From contig NZ_CP064654.1 of assembly GCF_015529805.1 (NCBI RefSeq), positions 1,054,001-1,118,000 on the forward strand: a stretch of 64,000 nt of DNA, read 5' to 3'. Shown here piece after piece: positions 27,565-36,914 of this stretch; positions within the stretch are counted from its first letter, which is position 1, and each line of letters begins with the position of its first letter. Below the pieces are notes generated by a model. It worked only from the letters and a program-made list of their open reading frames with translations, was not told the origin of the DNA and searched no databases. A program made the translations under genes and the position numbers. Source of the stretch: Qipengyuania soli (GTDB taxonomy: Bacteria; Pseudomonadota; Alphaproteobacteria; Sphingomonadales; Sphingomonadaceae).

Positions 27565-28965
27565 ATGGAACTCAGTGCAATCAATGCCAAGGGCGCGGCG
27601 AACATCAGCCAGATCCCGGAAAGCTGCGGCAAGGTCACCGTCGGGTGCACCGACGTCGCCGGTATCGTTCAGGGCGTCATCGATTCTTTCGGGCATTTGC
27701 GTGCCGAATACATCGAGTTGCAGGGTACCGTTTCTGCGCTCGACGAGGACCAGCGCAAGGTGCTCGAAGCCAGCGACGAGGCACGGCTCCTTTCGGAACG
27801 TGCGATCGACAGGCTTGCCCAAGGCTCGGAACTCATCGGCAACTCGCTCGGCCAGATCGGCAATCTCCTCGGCCTTGTCGAAACGCTGACCGAACATGTC
27901 ACCGGCTTCGCTGCAGCAATGGACCAGGTGCGGCGCAGCTCACAGGAAATCGACCAGATTGCCGAGACAACCAATATACTCGCTCTCAATGCCACGATCG
28001 AGGCGATGCGTGCCGGCGAGCAGGGCCGCACCTTCGCTGTGGTCGCCAACGAGGTAAAGACACTCGCCAGCGAGACCCGCAAGGCCACCGAGGAAATCGG
28101 CCGCACAATCGACATGCTGGGTCTCGAAGCCGAACAGGTAATCGAGAAAATCCAGGTCGGGGCCACCGCCAGCGCGGAGGCAAAGAGCTCGGTCTCGGCG
28201 ATCGAGCACACGCTCCTCGGCGTTACCGAACTGATCAACGAGGTCGATGCCCAGCAGGACCAGATCGCCCGCAACACTGCGACGATTTCGGAGCATGTTC
28301 ACCGCGTCCAGGACGTCTTGACCGATTTCGACGGAGCAGTCACCGAGAACGAGGCCAAGCTCGAGACCGCGCATGGTCGCATGGAAGACCTCGAACTCAC
28401 AGCCAGCGACATGTTCGACAAGCTGGTCAAGGCGGGTCTCTCGCCGCAGGACAGCGCCATGGTCGATCGCGCAATGGCCCATTGCCAGAACCTCGCCCGC
28501 ATTGCCGAAGAGGCAATTGCCAAGGGGGAACTGACCATGGAGCAATTGTTCGACCAGAACTACCGCCCGGTCCCCGGCACGAACCCGCAGCTCTACCGCA
28601 CCACGCTGAGCGACTGGGCTGACCGCAATTGGCGCCCCGTGATCGACGCCGTGGTTGCCGAAGGCGGCTACATCAAGATGTGCTCGCCGGCAGACATGAG
28701 AGGCTTCCTGCCGACCCACGTCAGTGCCCATTCGCGCCAGCCCACCGGCGACATCGCGCACGACACCAAATTCTGCCGTAACGGCCGTATCATCCTCGAA
28801 GGTGTCGACCTCGTCTCGAAGGCCAGCAGCGATCCCTACACCATGGCAGTCTATCGCCAGGAGGGCGATGGCAAGAACTACATCGTGGTGCGCAACGTCT
28901 ACGTGCCGTTGTTCATCAACGGCCGCCGCTGGGGTGATTCCGAGCTGGCTTACACCTTCGACTGA
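27565..28965 (+). CDS. Soluble methyl-accepting chemotaxis-like protein
   Basis: The 466-residue protein has no transmembrane helix or HAMP. A long coiled coil contains the receptor hairpin tip [20 protein letters not shown] followed by [15 protein letters not shown] (residues about 130-170), so it should contact CheA/CheW. After the signalling domain, residues about 330-466 form a separate domain ([59 protein letters not shown]) that looks like a PAS/Cache-type sensor with two cysteines. The order, signalling first and sensor last, is the reverse of classical chemoreceptors. It is transcribed alone, with a strong terminator after it. Confidence 0.85.
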   Translation: MELSAINAKGAANISQIPESCGKVTVGCTDVAGIVQGVIDSFGHLRAEYIELQGTVSALDEDQRKVLEASDEARLLSERAIDRLAQGSELIGNSLGQIGNLLGLVETLTEHVTGFAAAMDQVRRSSQEIDQIAETTNILALNATIEAMRAGEQGRTFAVVANEVKTLASETRKATEEIGRTIDMLGLEAEQVIEKIQVGATASAEAKSSVSAIEHTLLGVTELINEVDAQQDQIARNTATISEHVHRVQDVLTDFDGAVTENEAKLETAHGRMEDLELTASDMFDKLVKAGLSPQDSAMVDRAMAHCQNLARIAEEAIAKGELTMEQLFDQNYRPVPGTNPQLYRTTLSDWADRNWRPVIDAVVAEGGYIKMCSPADMRGFLPTHVSAHSRQPTGDIAHDTKFCRNGRIILEGVDLVSKASSDPYTMAVYRQEGDGKNYIVVRNVYVPLFINGRRWGDSELAYTFD

Positions 28966-28986
28966 TTGCCCCCGCAGAAACAATAA

Positions 28987-29021
28987 GGGGCGCGTTCCGG
29001 CAATGGAACGCGCCCCTTTTT
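28987..29021 (+). terminator. Rho-independent terminator (possibly bidirectional)
   Basis: GGGGCGCGTTCC (28987-28998) pairs perfectly with GGAACGCGCCCC (29005-29016) around a six-base loop and is followed by TTTTT. It separates the convergent chemoreceptor and moxR genes; on the minus strand a looser T-rich stretch (TTATTGTTT) follows. Confidence 0.92.
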
Positions 29022-29038
29022 CGTTGCGGCAACAGGCG

Positions 29039-29893
29039 TCAGCTCTGGCGGCGCGCCATGAAGGCCAGCCGTTCGAACATCATCACGTCCTGCTCGTTCT
29101 TGAGCAGCGCGCCATGCAGCGGAGGGATGGCGGCGTTGGGATTGCTGTCCTGCAGCACCTCGACGGGCATGTCTTCGTTGAGGAGCAGCTTGAGCCAGTC
29201 GAGCAGTTCGCTGGTCGACGGCTTCTTCTTGAGGCCGGGGACTTCGCGGATTTCGTAGAATATATCCATCGCCTTGGTGACGAGGTTCTTCTGGATTCCG
29301 GGATAGTGGACCTCGATGATGTCACGCATCGTCTCGCGGTCGGGGAACTTGATGTAGTGGAAGAAGCAGCGGCGCAGGAATGCGTCGGGCAGTTCCTTCT
29401 CGTTGTTCGAGGTGATGACGACGATCGGACGTTCCTTGGCCTCGATCCGCGTGTGCGTTTCGTAGACGTCGAAACTCATGCGATCGAGTTCCTGCAACAG
29501 GTCGTTCGGGAACTCGATGTCGGCCTTGTCGATCTCGTCGATGAGCAGGACGGGCAGTTCAGGGCTGGTGAAGGCCTCCCACAGCTTGCCCTTCTTGATG
29601 TAGTTCGAGATGTCGTGGACACGCTCGTCGCCAAGCTGGCCGTCGCGCAGGCGGGCCACGGCGTCGTATTCGTAAAGGCCCTGTTGCGCCTTGGTCGTCG
29701 ACTTGACGTTCCATTCGATCAGCGGCGCATTGAGGGCCTTGGAAATCTCGTGCGCAAGGACCGTCTTGCCCGTGCCTGGCTCGCCCTTGACCAGCAACGG
29801 GCGGCGCAGCGTGACTGCTGCATTCACCGCGACCTTGAGGTCTTCGGTAGCGATGTAGGAGCTGGTACCTTCAAAACGGGACTGGTCGGACAT
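29039..29893 (-). CDS. MoxR family AAA+ ATPase
   Basis: The 284-residue ATPase has Walker A GEPGTGKT (residues 37-44), Walker B VLLIDEIDKAD, sensor 1 VVITSNNEKELPDAFLRRC with the arginine finger region, and a C-terminal lid. The MoxR signature DEIDKAD and its small size fit the group that works with VWA/CoxE proteins as a chaperone for metalloenzyme maturation. The ATG at 29893 has AAGGGA upstream. Its presumed VWA partner is downstream on the same strand beyond the inserted chemoreceptor gene. Confidence 0.93.
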   Translation of the reverse strand: MSDQSRFEGTSSYIATEDLKVAVNAAVTLRRPLLVKGEPGTGKTVLAHEISKALNAPLIEWNVKSTTKAQQGLYEYDAVARLRDGQLGDERVHDISNYIKKGKLWEAFTSPELPVLLIDEIDKADIEFPNDLLQELDRMSFDVYETHTRIEAKERPIVVITSNNEKELPDAFLRRCFFHYIKFPDRETMRDIIEVHYPGIQKNLVTKAMDIFYEIREVPGLKKKPSTSELLDWLKLLLNEDMPVEVLQDSNPNAAIPPLHGALLKNEQDVMMFERLAFMARRQS

Positions 29894-29985
29894 CGGTTTT
29901 CCCTTGCAACTTTACGTTAGCGTTAGGGTGCGTCGACGCTAAGGGCAAGAGCCAGTTGCTTCCCCTGAGCGGTACGCCGCCCGGC

Positions 29986-31233
29986 TTAACCGTCATCCGC
30001 CAGGATGCGCCGCTTTACCGCGTGTATTCCAAGCCAGATCGTAGCCATGAAGACGGGAACGGCCCAAGCCTTGATCATGGCATGGGTTGGCAAGCCCTGA
30101 TGCTCGTCCATCGCGTCGAGGACATATCCCAACAGGCCAACACCATAGTAGGCGAGGGCAAAGATCGACAGGCCTTCGACAAGTTGCTGCAGGCGCATCT
30201 GGCGCTGTGACGTTCGCTCCATTGATCCCAGCAGTCGCGCGTTCTGGTTTTCGATGCGTGTTTCCACACGTGCTCTCAGCAGCGCTGTCAGGTTCGCCGC
30301 CCGCTGCGAGAGGATGAGCAGGCGATCGCGGTGCGCCGCGCAGGTACGCACGGCGGGCATAAGCCTGCGGCGAGTGAAACTGGTGAGCGACTGGTGATTG
30401 CCGATCGGCTCGGGGGCAAGATCCTCGAGCCGCTCGGAGACCAGCTCGGCATAGGCGCGCGTAGCATCGAGCCGATAGCCAACCTCATTCGTCAGGTTGG
30501 CAATGTTCAAGGAGAGTTCGGAAACTCCTTCGAGGAGGTCGTCGTCATTCGTGGCGGGGTCCGAGACGCGTTCGGCGATACGACCCAGTTCTGCTTCCGC
30601 ACCGTCCAGTTCTGCCCATTGGCGACGCACTGTCGGCAGGGCGAGAAGGGCAAGATTGCGATAGTTTCCCAGTTCCTGGAGTTGCTGGACTATCCGCGAA
30701 ATCGTCCCCGCTTCGGCACCGCACGTCGCCACCAGCACGCGGCCATACCGGCGTTCGTGGAGTCTGAAATCGGACCAGAAGCGCATAGCGCCGCCAATCT
30801 GCGAGGAAACGAGTTCCCCGTCGTTGAATTTGAGTCCGGGCAAGATGGAATGCGCATCCCGTTCGCTCGCCACCAGGATGATTTCGGTCGCACGCAGGAC
30901 CTTGCCGGGCAAGGAGTCCAGTTTTCTCAGGGTATCATCCAGCGCCAATTTTTCCGGGGCGCCATCATGGAAAACTGTGATCGTCGAGCCTTCGGTATGT
31001 CGTTCCCAAGTGAACGGCGTACCACCCGGAAGAGAGCCCGAAACATGGCGACAGGTCGGGTCCAGCGGTGCCGAACTATCGAGCCACCTACCTACAAGCT
31101 CGTTTTCTGCATCTCGTTCTTCGGGTGCAACAATCCTGAGATTTTGGAGGAGATACGCAGGAGCGTTCAAGGGCGGCCACCGGCGAAGGTGCATTTCCGT
31201 GTTTATCTGCTGCCGTAGTTCGTGCTCGCGCAA
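29986..31233 (-). CDS. DUF3422 family membrane protein
   Basis: The 415-residue protein contains NEVHLR-type opening RQQINTEMHLRRWPPLNAPA, a mixed soluble domain and, near the C-terminus, a helical region RVETRIENQNARLLGSMERT. Two membrane helices follow (EGLSIFALAYYGVGLLGYVL and WAVPVFMATIWLGIHAV). This is the layout of DUF3422 proteins, uncharacterised and resembling CorA-like proteins in their helix-hairpin ending. The start is TTG at 31233: AGGAGG lies eight bases upstream and no better start is available. An extended -10-like TGCTAATAT lies just before. Confidence 0.82.
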   Translation of the reverse strand: MREHELRQQINTEMHLRRWPPLNAPAYLLQNLRIVAPEERDAENELVGRWLDSSAPLDPTCRHVSGSLPGGTPFTWERHTEGSTITVFHDGAPEKLALDDTLRKLDSLPGKVLRATEIILVASERDAHSILPGLKFNDGELVSSQIGGAMRFWSDFRLHERRYGRVLVATCGAEAGTISRIVQQLQELGNYRNLALLALPTVRRQWAELDGAEAELGRIAERVSDPATNDDDLLEGVSELSLNIANLTNEVGYRLDATRAYAELVSERLEDLAPEPIGNHQSLTSFTRRRLMPAVRTCAAHRDRLLILSQRAANLTALLRARVETRIENQNARLLGSMERTSQRQMRLQQLVEGLSIFALAYYGVGLLGYVLDAMDEHQGLPTHAMIKAWAVPVFMATIWLGIHAVKRRILADDG

Positions 31234-31373
31234 GCGCGGACCCTCCTCATATTAGCATATCCTAACATACGTTGGGACATCATGCGAGGGTCACGGCTTC
31301 GCGCCAGAAGATCGATGCAGCAATTGTGCTTCGGAGCAATTCCGAATGCGAGGACCCGATTATCGCGAGAGGT

Positions 31374-31478
31374 CTATTCCACAGGGGTCGTGGTTTGGGG
31401 GTCGGATGCAAACTTCTTGGCCGCGTCGGCGAGCGCTGGAGAGAAGGTGCCAAGCAGATCGACAAACGCGCGCATCAC
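31374..31478 (-). CDS. Possible small ORF downstream of parE
   Basis: A 34-codon frame (GTG at 31478 or ATG at 31475, stop 31374) reads VMRAFVDLLGTFSPALADAA followed by KKFASDPQTTTPVE. Codon choice is typical of this genome (mostly G or C in the third position), which is not expected for random intergenic DNA. It begins seven bases after the parE stop in another frame. It could be a genuine microprotein, the remnant of a lost gene, or chance; there is no recognisable ribosome binding site. No homolog is known to me. Confidence 0.3.
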   Translation of the reverse strand: MMRAFVDLLGTFSPALADAAKKFASDPQTTTPVE

Positions 31479-31485
31479 CAGTTCA

Positions 31486-33462
31486 TCAAGCGTCGATCAT
31501 TTCGCGGTCGAACTCGCCCGCGTTGTTCTGGATGAAGTTGAAACGATGCTCGGGATTGCGGCCCATGAGCTGGTCGACCAGTTCCTTGACCACTGCACGC
31601 TGTTCGAATTCCTGCGGCAGGGTGATGCGGATGAGGCTGCGGCTTTCCGGGTTCATCGTGGTTTCGCGCAGCTGGCCGGGGTTCATTTCACCCAGGCCCT
31701 TGAAGCGCGCAACCTCGACCTTCTTGCCCTTGAAGACCGTCTCTTCCAGCTCCTTGCGGTGGATGTCGTCGCGGGCGTAGCGGCTCTCCTTGCCTGCGGT
31801 CAGGCGATAGAGTGGCGGCTGCGCGAGGTAGAGGTGACCATTGCGCACGACCTCGGGCATTTCCTGGAAGAAGAAGGTCATCAGCAGCGTGGCGATATGC
31901 GCGCCATCGACGTCGGCGTCGGTCATGATGATGATGCGGTCGTAGCGCAGGTTTTCCGGGTCGCAATCCTTGCGCGTTCCACAACCCATGGCGAGGGTAA
32001 GGTCGGCGATTTCGGTATTGGCGCGGATCTTGTCGGCCGTCGCTGACGCGACGTTGAGGATCTTGCCGCGGATCGGCAGGATTGCCTGCGTCTTGCGGTC
32101 GCGTGCCTGCTTGGCGCTGCCGCCGGCACTGTCGCCTTCGACGATGAAAAGTTCTGTTTCGCCGTCGCCTTCGCCAGAACAGTCGGTCAGCTTACCGGGC
32201 AGGCGCAGCTTCTTGGCATTGGTCGCGGTCTTGCGCTTGACCTCGCGTTCCGCCTTGCGGCGCAGGCGCTCGTCCATGCGCTCCATCACCTGTCCCAGCA
32301 GCGCCTTGCCCCGGTCCATGTTATCGGTGAGGAAGTGGTCGAAGTGGTCGCGCACCGCATTCTCGACAAGGCGCGCTGCCTCGGGCGAGGTCAGGCGATC
32401 CTTGGTCTGCGACTGGAATTGCGGGTCGCGGATGAAGACGCTCAGCATGACTTCGGCGCCCGTCATCACGTCGTCGGCGGAGATGTCCTTTGCCTTCTTG
32501 GTGCCCGTCAGTTCGCCGAAGGCACGCAGGCCCTTGGTCAGCGCGGCGCGAACGCCCTGTTCATGGGTACCGCCGTCGGGCGTCGGGACGGTGTTGCAGT
32601 ACCAGCTGGTCGACCCGTCGGAGAACAGCGGCCAGGCAATTGCCCATTCGACGCGGCCCTGTTCTTCCGGGAAATCCTGCGAACCGACGAAAGGCTGCGA
32701 GGTGACGCATTCGCGCCCGCCGATCTGTTCGGCAAGGTGATCGGCAAGGCCGCCGGGGAACTTGAATACCGCCTCTTCGGGCACATCGTCGGTGGCGAGC
32801 GAAGGGGCGCACTTCCAACGGATTTCGACGCCGGCAAAGAGGTAGGCCTTCGAACGCGCCAGCTTGAACAGGCGCTTGGGGCTGAAGGCACGGTCGCCGA
32901 AAATCTCGGTATCCGGCACGAAGGACACGGTGGTGCCGCGACGGTTGGGCGTCGGACCAAGCTCCTGCAGCTTGCCGGTCGGATGACCCTTGGAGAATTC
33001 CTGCGCGTATAGCTGACGGTCGCGTGCGACTTCGACGCGGGTGTCGCTCGACAGGGCATTGACCACGCTGACGCCGACGCCGTGGAGGCCGCCGCTGGTG
33101 GCATAGGCCTTGCCCGAGAACTTGCCGCCGGAGTGCAGGGTGGTGAGAATGACCTCGAGCGTCGACTTGCCCGGATACTTGGGATGCTCGGCCACCGGGA
33201 TCCCGCGACCGTTGTCGGAAATGGTGACGCGATTGTTCTCGTCGAGGCGCATTTCGATCCGGCTCGCATGGCCAGCGACCGCCTCGTCCATGGCATTGTC
33301 GAGCACTTCGGCGACAAGGTGGTGCAATGCGCGGTCGTCGGTCCCGCCAATGTACATGCCGGGGCGGCGGCGCACGGGTTCGAGCCCTTCGAGGACTTCG
33401 ATGGAGGATGCGTCGTAATCGCCGCTGGTCGCGGGGGTATTGTCGAAAAGGTCGTCGGACAT
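31486..33462 (-). CDS. parE: DNA topoisomerase IV subunit B
   Basis: The 658-residue type II topoisomerase subunit has a GHKL ATPase domain with EVLDNAMDEAVAG, ISDNGRGIPV and the glycine loop SGGLHGVGVSVVNALS. A transducer domain follows, then a TOPRIM domain with ELFIVEGDSAGGSAKQARDR and IIMTDADVDGAHIATLL. It lacks the extra insert of enterobacterial GyrB. The length, and LEPVRRRPGMYIGGTDDRAL with its ParE-type spacing, favour ParE over GyrB. It unlinks daughter chromosomes together with ParC, which is not in this window. Confidence 0.9.
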   Translation of the reverse strand: MSDDLFDNTPATSGDYDASSIEVLEGLEPVRRRPGMYIGGTDDRALHHLVAEVLDNAMDEAVAGHASRIEMRLDENNRVTISDNGRGIPVAEHPKYPGKSTLEVILTTLHSGGKFSGKAYATSGGLHGVGVSVVNALSSDTRVEVARDRQLYAQEFSKGHPTGKLQELGPTPNRRGTTVSFVPDTEIFGDRAFSPKRLFKLARSKAYLFAGVEIRWKCAPSLATDDVPEEAVFKFPGGLADHLAEQIGGRECVTSQPFVGSQDFPEEQGRVEWAIAWPLFSDGSTSWYCNTVPTPDGGTHEQGVRAALTKGLRAFGELTGTKKAKDISADDVMTGAEVMLSVFIRDPQFQSQTKDRLTSPEAARLVENAVRDHFDHFLTDNMDRGKALLGQVMERMDERLRRKAEREVKRKTATNAKKLRLPGKLTDCSGEGDGETELFIVEGDSAGGSAKQARDRKTQAILPIRGKILNVASATADKIRANTEIADLTLAMGCGTRKDCDPENLRYDRIIIMTDADVDGAHIATLLMTFFFQEMPEVVRNGHLYLAQPPLYRLTAGKESRYARDDIHRKELEETVFKGKKVEVARFKGLGEMNPGQLRETTMNPESRSLIRITLPQEFEQRAVVKELVDQLMGRNPEHRFNFIQNNAGEFDREMIDA

Positions 33463-33524
33463 GGCTTCGCTATATCGTGGTGGCTCGCACCGCTACAAGC
33501 GCACGGCGCGGGTTATCCGCCCCC

Positions 33525-34679
33525 TCAGAAACGGGCGGGCGCTGCCTCCACGACGACCACCTCGTTCGCGCGCACTTCGCGCAACTCCATGGCACGTTCG
33601 ACCACGCCCGAATTCTTGAAGCGGAAGGCGCCGTCGAGGCCGAGGAAACCGTCCTCGCTGCGCAGGCTCTTGATCGGGAATGCCTTTCCGACCTTCCAGT
33701 CACGTGCGACGCGCAGGGTCAGCAGGACAGCATCGTAACCGAGCGTTGCCACACGATAGGGCTGGCTGCCGAAACGGGCTTCGTAACTGTCGACGAAACG
33801 CTTGTAGCGGCTGTCCGACACGGCGGAGAACAAGGTCCCACGCATGGCGGAAGCCTTGGTGATCGAGCTTTCCCCGCTCAGGAGTTCGGTCCCCAGCAGA
33901 CGTGCGGACCCTGCACCGCCAGGCTTGAGCACGCCGGCTGCTTGTATGGACAGTCGTGCGCCCTCGGCGATGAGAACCGCATCGTAGCCGCCCTTCGCCT
34001 TCATTCGCTGCGCTGCGCTGACGATCGAGGTGTTGCCGCGCGAATAGCGTTCGGTGTGCACGACCTTGCCGCCGAATGTCGCGACTGCCTGCTTCATCGC
34101 CGCTTCGGCGCGTTCGCCATATTCGCCGCCCGGCGAGAGAATGGCGAAGTTCTGCGAGCCCTTCGTCCGGGCATACTGGATGGTGCGCATGATCGACTGT
34201 TCGGGGATGTGGCCCATGACGAAGACGTCCGGTCCGCCGACAGTCGTATCGTTGGAGAAGGTGATGACCGGAACGTTCGCCGGACGAGCCTCCGCAAGGA
34301 CCGAGGGCACGTTCGTGCCCAGCAGCGGGCCGAGGATCAGCTTGTTCCCCTCTTGCACCGCCTTCTTCGCCGCCGCCTGAGGTCCGATGGCCGTGTCGTA
34401 GGTCGTGATGCGCAAGTTGCTCGCATTGGTGTCGAGCAGCGCCATGGTGGTCGCATTGGCGATCGCCTGCCCGACGTTGCCGTTCGAACCCGTCATCGGG
34501 ACGAGCAGGGCAATGCGATGGCGCGTTTCGTCGGTTGGCAGCGCCTCGGTCGGCTCACCCGTCGGCGTTTCTACCGGACCGGGCCTTTGTGCCCCCTTCG
34601 GAATGACGGCGCACCCCGCCAGCAGGGCTGCCAACCCCATCGTCACCATGGCTCGACGGTCGATAGTCCAGCGCTTCAT
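33525..34679 (-). CDS. LpoA-like penicillin-binding protein activator lipoprotein
   Basis: The 384-residue protein begins MKRWTIDRRAMVTMGLAALL with lipobox LAGC, then a periplasmic type I binding-protein fold: HRIALLVPMTGSNGNVGQAI, LILGPLLGTNVPSVLAEARP, VPVITFSNDTTVGG and FAILSPGGEYGERAEAAM. This is the C-terminal domain of LpoA (LppC/DUF3869 type), an outer-membrane lipoprotein that stimulates PBP1A in enterics. Here the N-terminal TPR half is missing, as is usual outside Gammaproteobacteria, so the PBP link is inferred. It is divergent from rsmI (36 bases apart), as in many proteobacteria where the two genes neighbour each other. Confidence 0.85.
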   Translation of the reverse strand: MKRWTIDRRAMVTMGLAALLAGCAVIPKGAQRPGPVETPTGEPTEALPTDETRHRIALLVPMTGSNGNVGQAIANATTMALLDTNASNLRITTYDTAIGPQAAAKKAVQEGNKLILGPLLGTNVPSVLAEARPANVPVITFSNDTTVGGPDVFVMGHIPEQSIMRTIQYARTKGSQNFAILSPGGEYGERAEAAMKQAVATFGGKVVHTERYSRGNTSIVSAAQRMKAKGGYDAVLIAEGARLSIQAAGVLKPGGAGSARLLGTELLSGESSITKASAMRGTLFSAVSDSRYKRFVDSYEARFGSQPYRVATLGYDAVLLTLRVARDWKVGKAFPIKSLRSEDGFLGLDGAFRFKNSGVVERAMELREVRANEVVVVEAAPARF

Positions 34680-34715
34680 CTTGCCGCGTCCCTTACATCT
34701 GTCCATTGGGGGAGG

Positions 34716-35567
34716 GTGAGCGAAAACGCCCCTCCCGAAAATAGCCTCGATCCGGGGCTCTATATCGTTGCCACCCCTATCGGCAACCTCGGCGACATCA
34801 CCCTGCGTGCGGTCGATGTCCTGCGCCGCTGCGACGGCGTGGCTTGCGAGGATACTCGGGTGACTGGCAAACTCCTGAAACATCTCGGTATTTCAAAGCC
34901 GCTCTGGCGATACGACGACCACAGCGAGCATCGCGACCGTTCGCGTCTGGTCGAATCGATGCGGACGCGGGCAGTCGCACTGGTCAGCGATGCGGGGACT
35001 CCGCTGGTCAGCGACCCCGGATATCGCCTCGTCAACGATTGCCGGGCGGAAGGAATACCGGTCACGGCGCTGCCGGGACCCTGCGCGGCGGTAATGGGGC
35101 TGACCCTCTCGGGCCTTCCCAACGACCGTTTCATGTTTGCAGGTTTCCTGCCGTCGAAGGACAAGGCGCGCCGCGAATTCCTGGAGGAACTGGCCGGCAT
35201 CGACGCGACGCTGATCTTCTACGAAACGGCGCCGCGCCTGCTGAAGTCGCTCGACGCGATCGACCATGCACTTCCCAATCGTGAAGTGGCCGTTGCGCGC
35301 GAACTGACCAAGCTGCACGAGGAAGCGCGACGCGGCATGCCGCCCGGCCTGATAGCCTATTACGATGCGCATCCGCCCAAGGGCGAAATCGTGCTGCTGG
35401 TAGGGCCACCGATCGAACAGGTGATGAGCGGCAACGATGCAGACATGCTGCTTGCCGACGCATTGACCACCATGAAGACCTCGCAGGCAGCTGCGCACGT
35501 CGCCAAGGTCACCGGACTCGACCGCAAGGAACTCTACAAGCGGGCGATGGAACTGCGCGGCGAATGA
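34716..35567 (+). CDS. rsmI: 16S rRNA (cytidine-1402 2'-O) methyltransferase
   Basis: The 283-residue tetrapyrrole-methylase-fold protein opens with GLYIVATPIGNLGDITLRAV, followed by CEDTRVTGKLLKHLGI and VALVSDAGTPLVSDPGYRLV, then ALPGPCAAVMGLTLSGLPND and FYETAPRLLKSL, all RsmI hallmarks. It methylates the ribose of C1402 in the decoding centre. A GTG at 34716 is the only usable start that keeps family length, but GGGGGAGG directly abuts it, an unusually short spacing. The stop overlaps yraN by 4 bases. Confidence 0.93.
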   Translation: MSENAPPENSLDPGLYIVATPIGNLGDITLRAVDVLRRCDGVACEDTRVTGKLLKHLGISKPLWRYDDHSEHRDRSRLVESMRTRAVALVSDAGTPLVSDPGYRLVNDCRAEGIPVTALPGPCAAVMGLTLSGLPNDRFMFAGFLPSKDKARREFLEELAGIDATLIFYETAPRLLKSLDAIDHALPNREVAVARELTKLHEEARRGMPPGLIAYYDAHPPKGEIVLLVGPPIEQVMSGNDADMLLADALTTMKTSQAAAHVAKVTGLDRKELYKRAMELRGE

Positions 35568-35914
35568 AGCGCGAGATTGCCGAAAGGAGCGGCCGCGACG
35601 GAGAGGCGAGGGCGGCGCTGTGGCTCCGCGCCAAGGGTTGGCAAATTCTCGACAGAAGGGTGAAGACCCCGGCGGGCGAAATCGACCTCGTGGCGAAACG
35701 TGGTCGGCTTGTCGCTTTCGTCGAGGTCAAATGGCGGCGCAAGCGGGAGGAACTCGACCTCGCAATCGATGAGCGCAGGCTTTCGCGCGTTGCGGCGGCG
35801 GTCGAGGCAGTCGCACATCGCTACGCCACCCAAGGCGAGGATATCACGCTGGACGTTATCCTGCTTGCGCCCGGCGCTTTCCCTCGCCACATCGCGAACG
35901 CCTGGCAACCTTAG
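35564..35914 (+). CDS. yraN: YraN family endonuclease-like protein
   Basis: The 116-residue protein has the PD-(D/E)xK nuclease-like core of YraN (UPF0102): GRDGEARAALWLRAKGWQIL, then TPAGEIDLVAKRGRLVAFVEV with the catalytic D-x-ExK arrangement (EID followed by FVEVK). Its biological substrate is unknown. It overlaps rsmI by 4 bases and is followed nine bases later by gshB. The rsmI-yraN-gshB order is common in proteobacteria. Confidence 0.93.
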   Translation: MKREIAERSGRDGEARAALWLRAKGWQILDRRVKTPAGEIDLVAKRGRLVAFVEVKWRRKREELDLAIDERRLSRVAAAVEAVAHRYATQGEDITLDVILLAPGAFPRHIANAWQP

Positions 35915-35923
35915 GAGATCGGC

Positions 35924-36892
35924 ATGGGCCTGCGCGTCGCGGTACAGATGGACCCGCTGGAAAGCATCAATATCGCGGGCGACAGCTCGTTTGCCCTGAT
36001 GCTGGCAGCGCAGGCACGCGGGCACGAGGTGTGGCACTACGACGTCGCCTCGCTCGCCTACGAAGGCGACGGCACACCGATGGGCAAGATTACCGCCCAT
36101 GCCGCGCCCGTCACCGTTCAGCGCGTTGCCGGGGATCACTTCAGTGCCGGAGAACGTCGCCGGATCGACCTTGCGCGCGACATCGACGTGGTGCTCATGC
36201 GGCAGGATCCGCCGTTCCACCTCGGCTACATCAGCGCTGCTTTCCTGCTCGACCGGCTCAAAGGCACGACACTTGTGGTCAACGATCCGCGCGAGGTGGT
36301 GAATGCGCCGGAAAAGATGTTCGTTCTCGATTACGCGCGTTTCATGCCGCCGACACTCGTCGCGCGCAGCCTCGACGACATTCGCGAATTCCAGAAGAAG
36401 CACGGCTCGGTCGTGGTGAAGCCGCTTCATGGCAATGGCGGCAAGGCGATCTTCCGCATCGACGCCGAAGGGACCAATCTTTCGGCGCTGAGCGAGGTCT
36501 TCAACCAGACCTGGCCCGAACCGCACATGGTCCAGCCGTTCCTTCCCGAGGTGGCCGAAGGCGACAAGCGCATCGTCCTCGTCGATGGCGAGGTTGCAGG
36601 GGCAATCAATCGTTTTCCGGGCGAGGGCGAGTTTCGCTCCAACCTCGCCCAAGGCGGCCATGCCGAGGCGACGCAGCTTTCGGAGCGCGAGCAGGAAATC
36701 TGCGATGCCATGGGCCCCGAACTCAAACGCCGCGGCCTGGTCTTCGTCGGCATCGACGTGATCGGCGGCAAGTACCTGACCGAGATAAACGTCACCAGCC
36801 CGACGGGGATCATTGCCATCGACCGGTTCAATGGGACTGACACGCCTGGCCTCATCTGGGATGCCATCGAGCGGCGGCAGGCGAACCAATAA
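35924..36892 (+). CDS. gshB: Glutathione synthetase
   Basis: The 322-residue ATP-grasp enzyme joins gamma-glutamylcysteine and glycine. Markers: VAVQMDPLESINIAGDSSFA at the N-terminus, MRQDPPFHLGYISAAFLLDR, VNDPREVVNAPEKMFVLDY, VVKPLHGNGGKAIFRID and GLVFVGIDVIGGKYLTEINV plus TSPTG near the end. A good ribosome binding site (GGAG) precedes the ATG. It is the third gene of the rsmI run and is 22 bases from the dedA-type gene. Confidence 0.96.
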   Translation: MGLRVAVQMDPLESINIAGDSSFALMLAAQARGHEVWHYDVASLAYEGDGTPMGKITAHAAPVTVQRVAGDHFSAGERRRIDLARDIDVVLMRQDPPFHLGYISAAFLLDRLKGTTLVVNDPREVVNAPEKMFVLDYARFMPPTLVARSLDDIREFQKKHGSVVVKPLHGNGGKAIFRIDAEGTNLSALSEVFNQTWPEPHMVQPFLPEVAEGDKRIVLVDGEVAGAINRFPGEGEFRSNLAQGGHAEATQLSEREQEICDAMGPELKRRGLVFVGIDVIGGKYLTEINVTSPTGIIAIDRFNGTDTPGLIWDAIERRQANQ

Positions 36893-36914
36893 CCGACAAG
36901 CGCATTCTCAAGGC

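Noticed and set aside
29894-29985. Promoter or operator between moxR and the DUF3422 gene (TTGCCC with 17-base spacing; repeated GCGTTAG)
   Set aside because: The -10 part is poor and the repeats are short; suggestive but not supportable as a feature.
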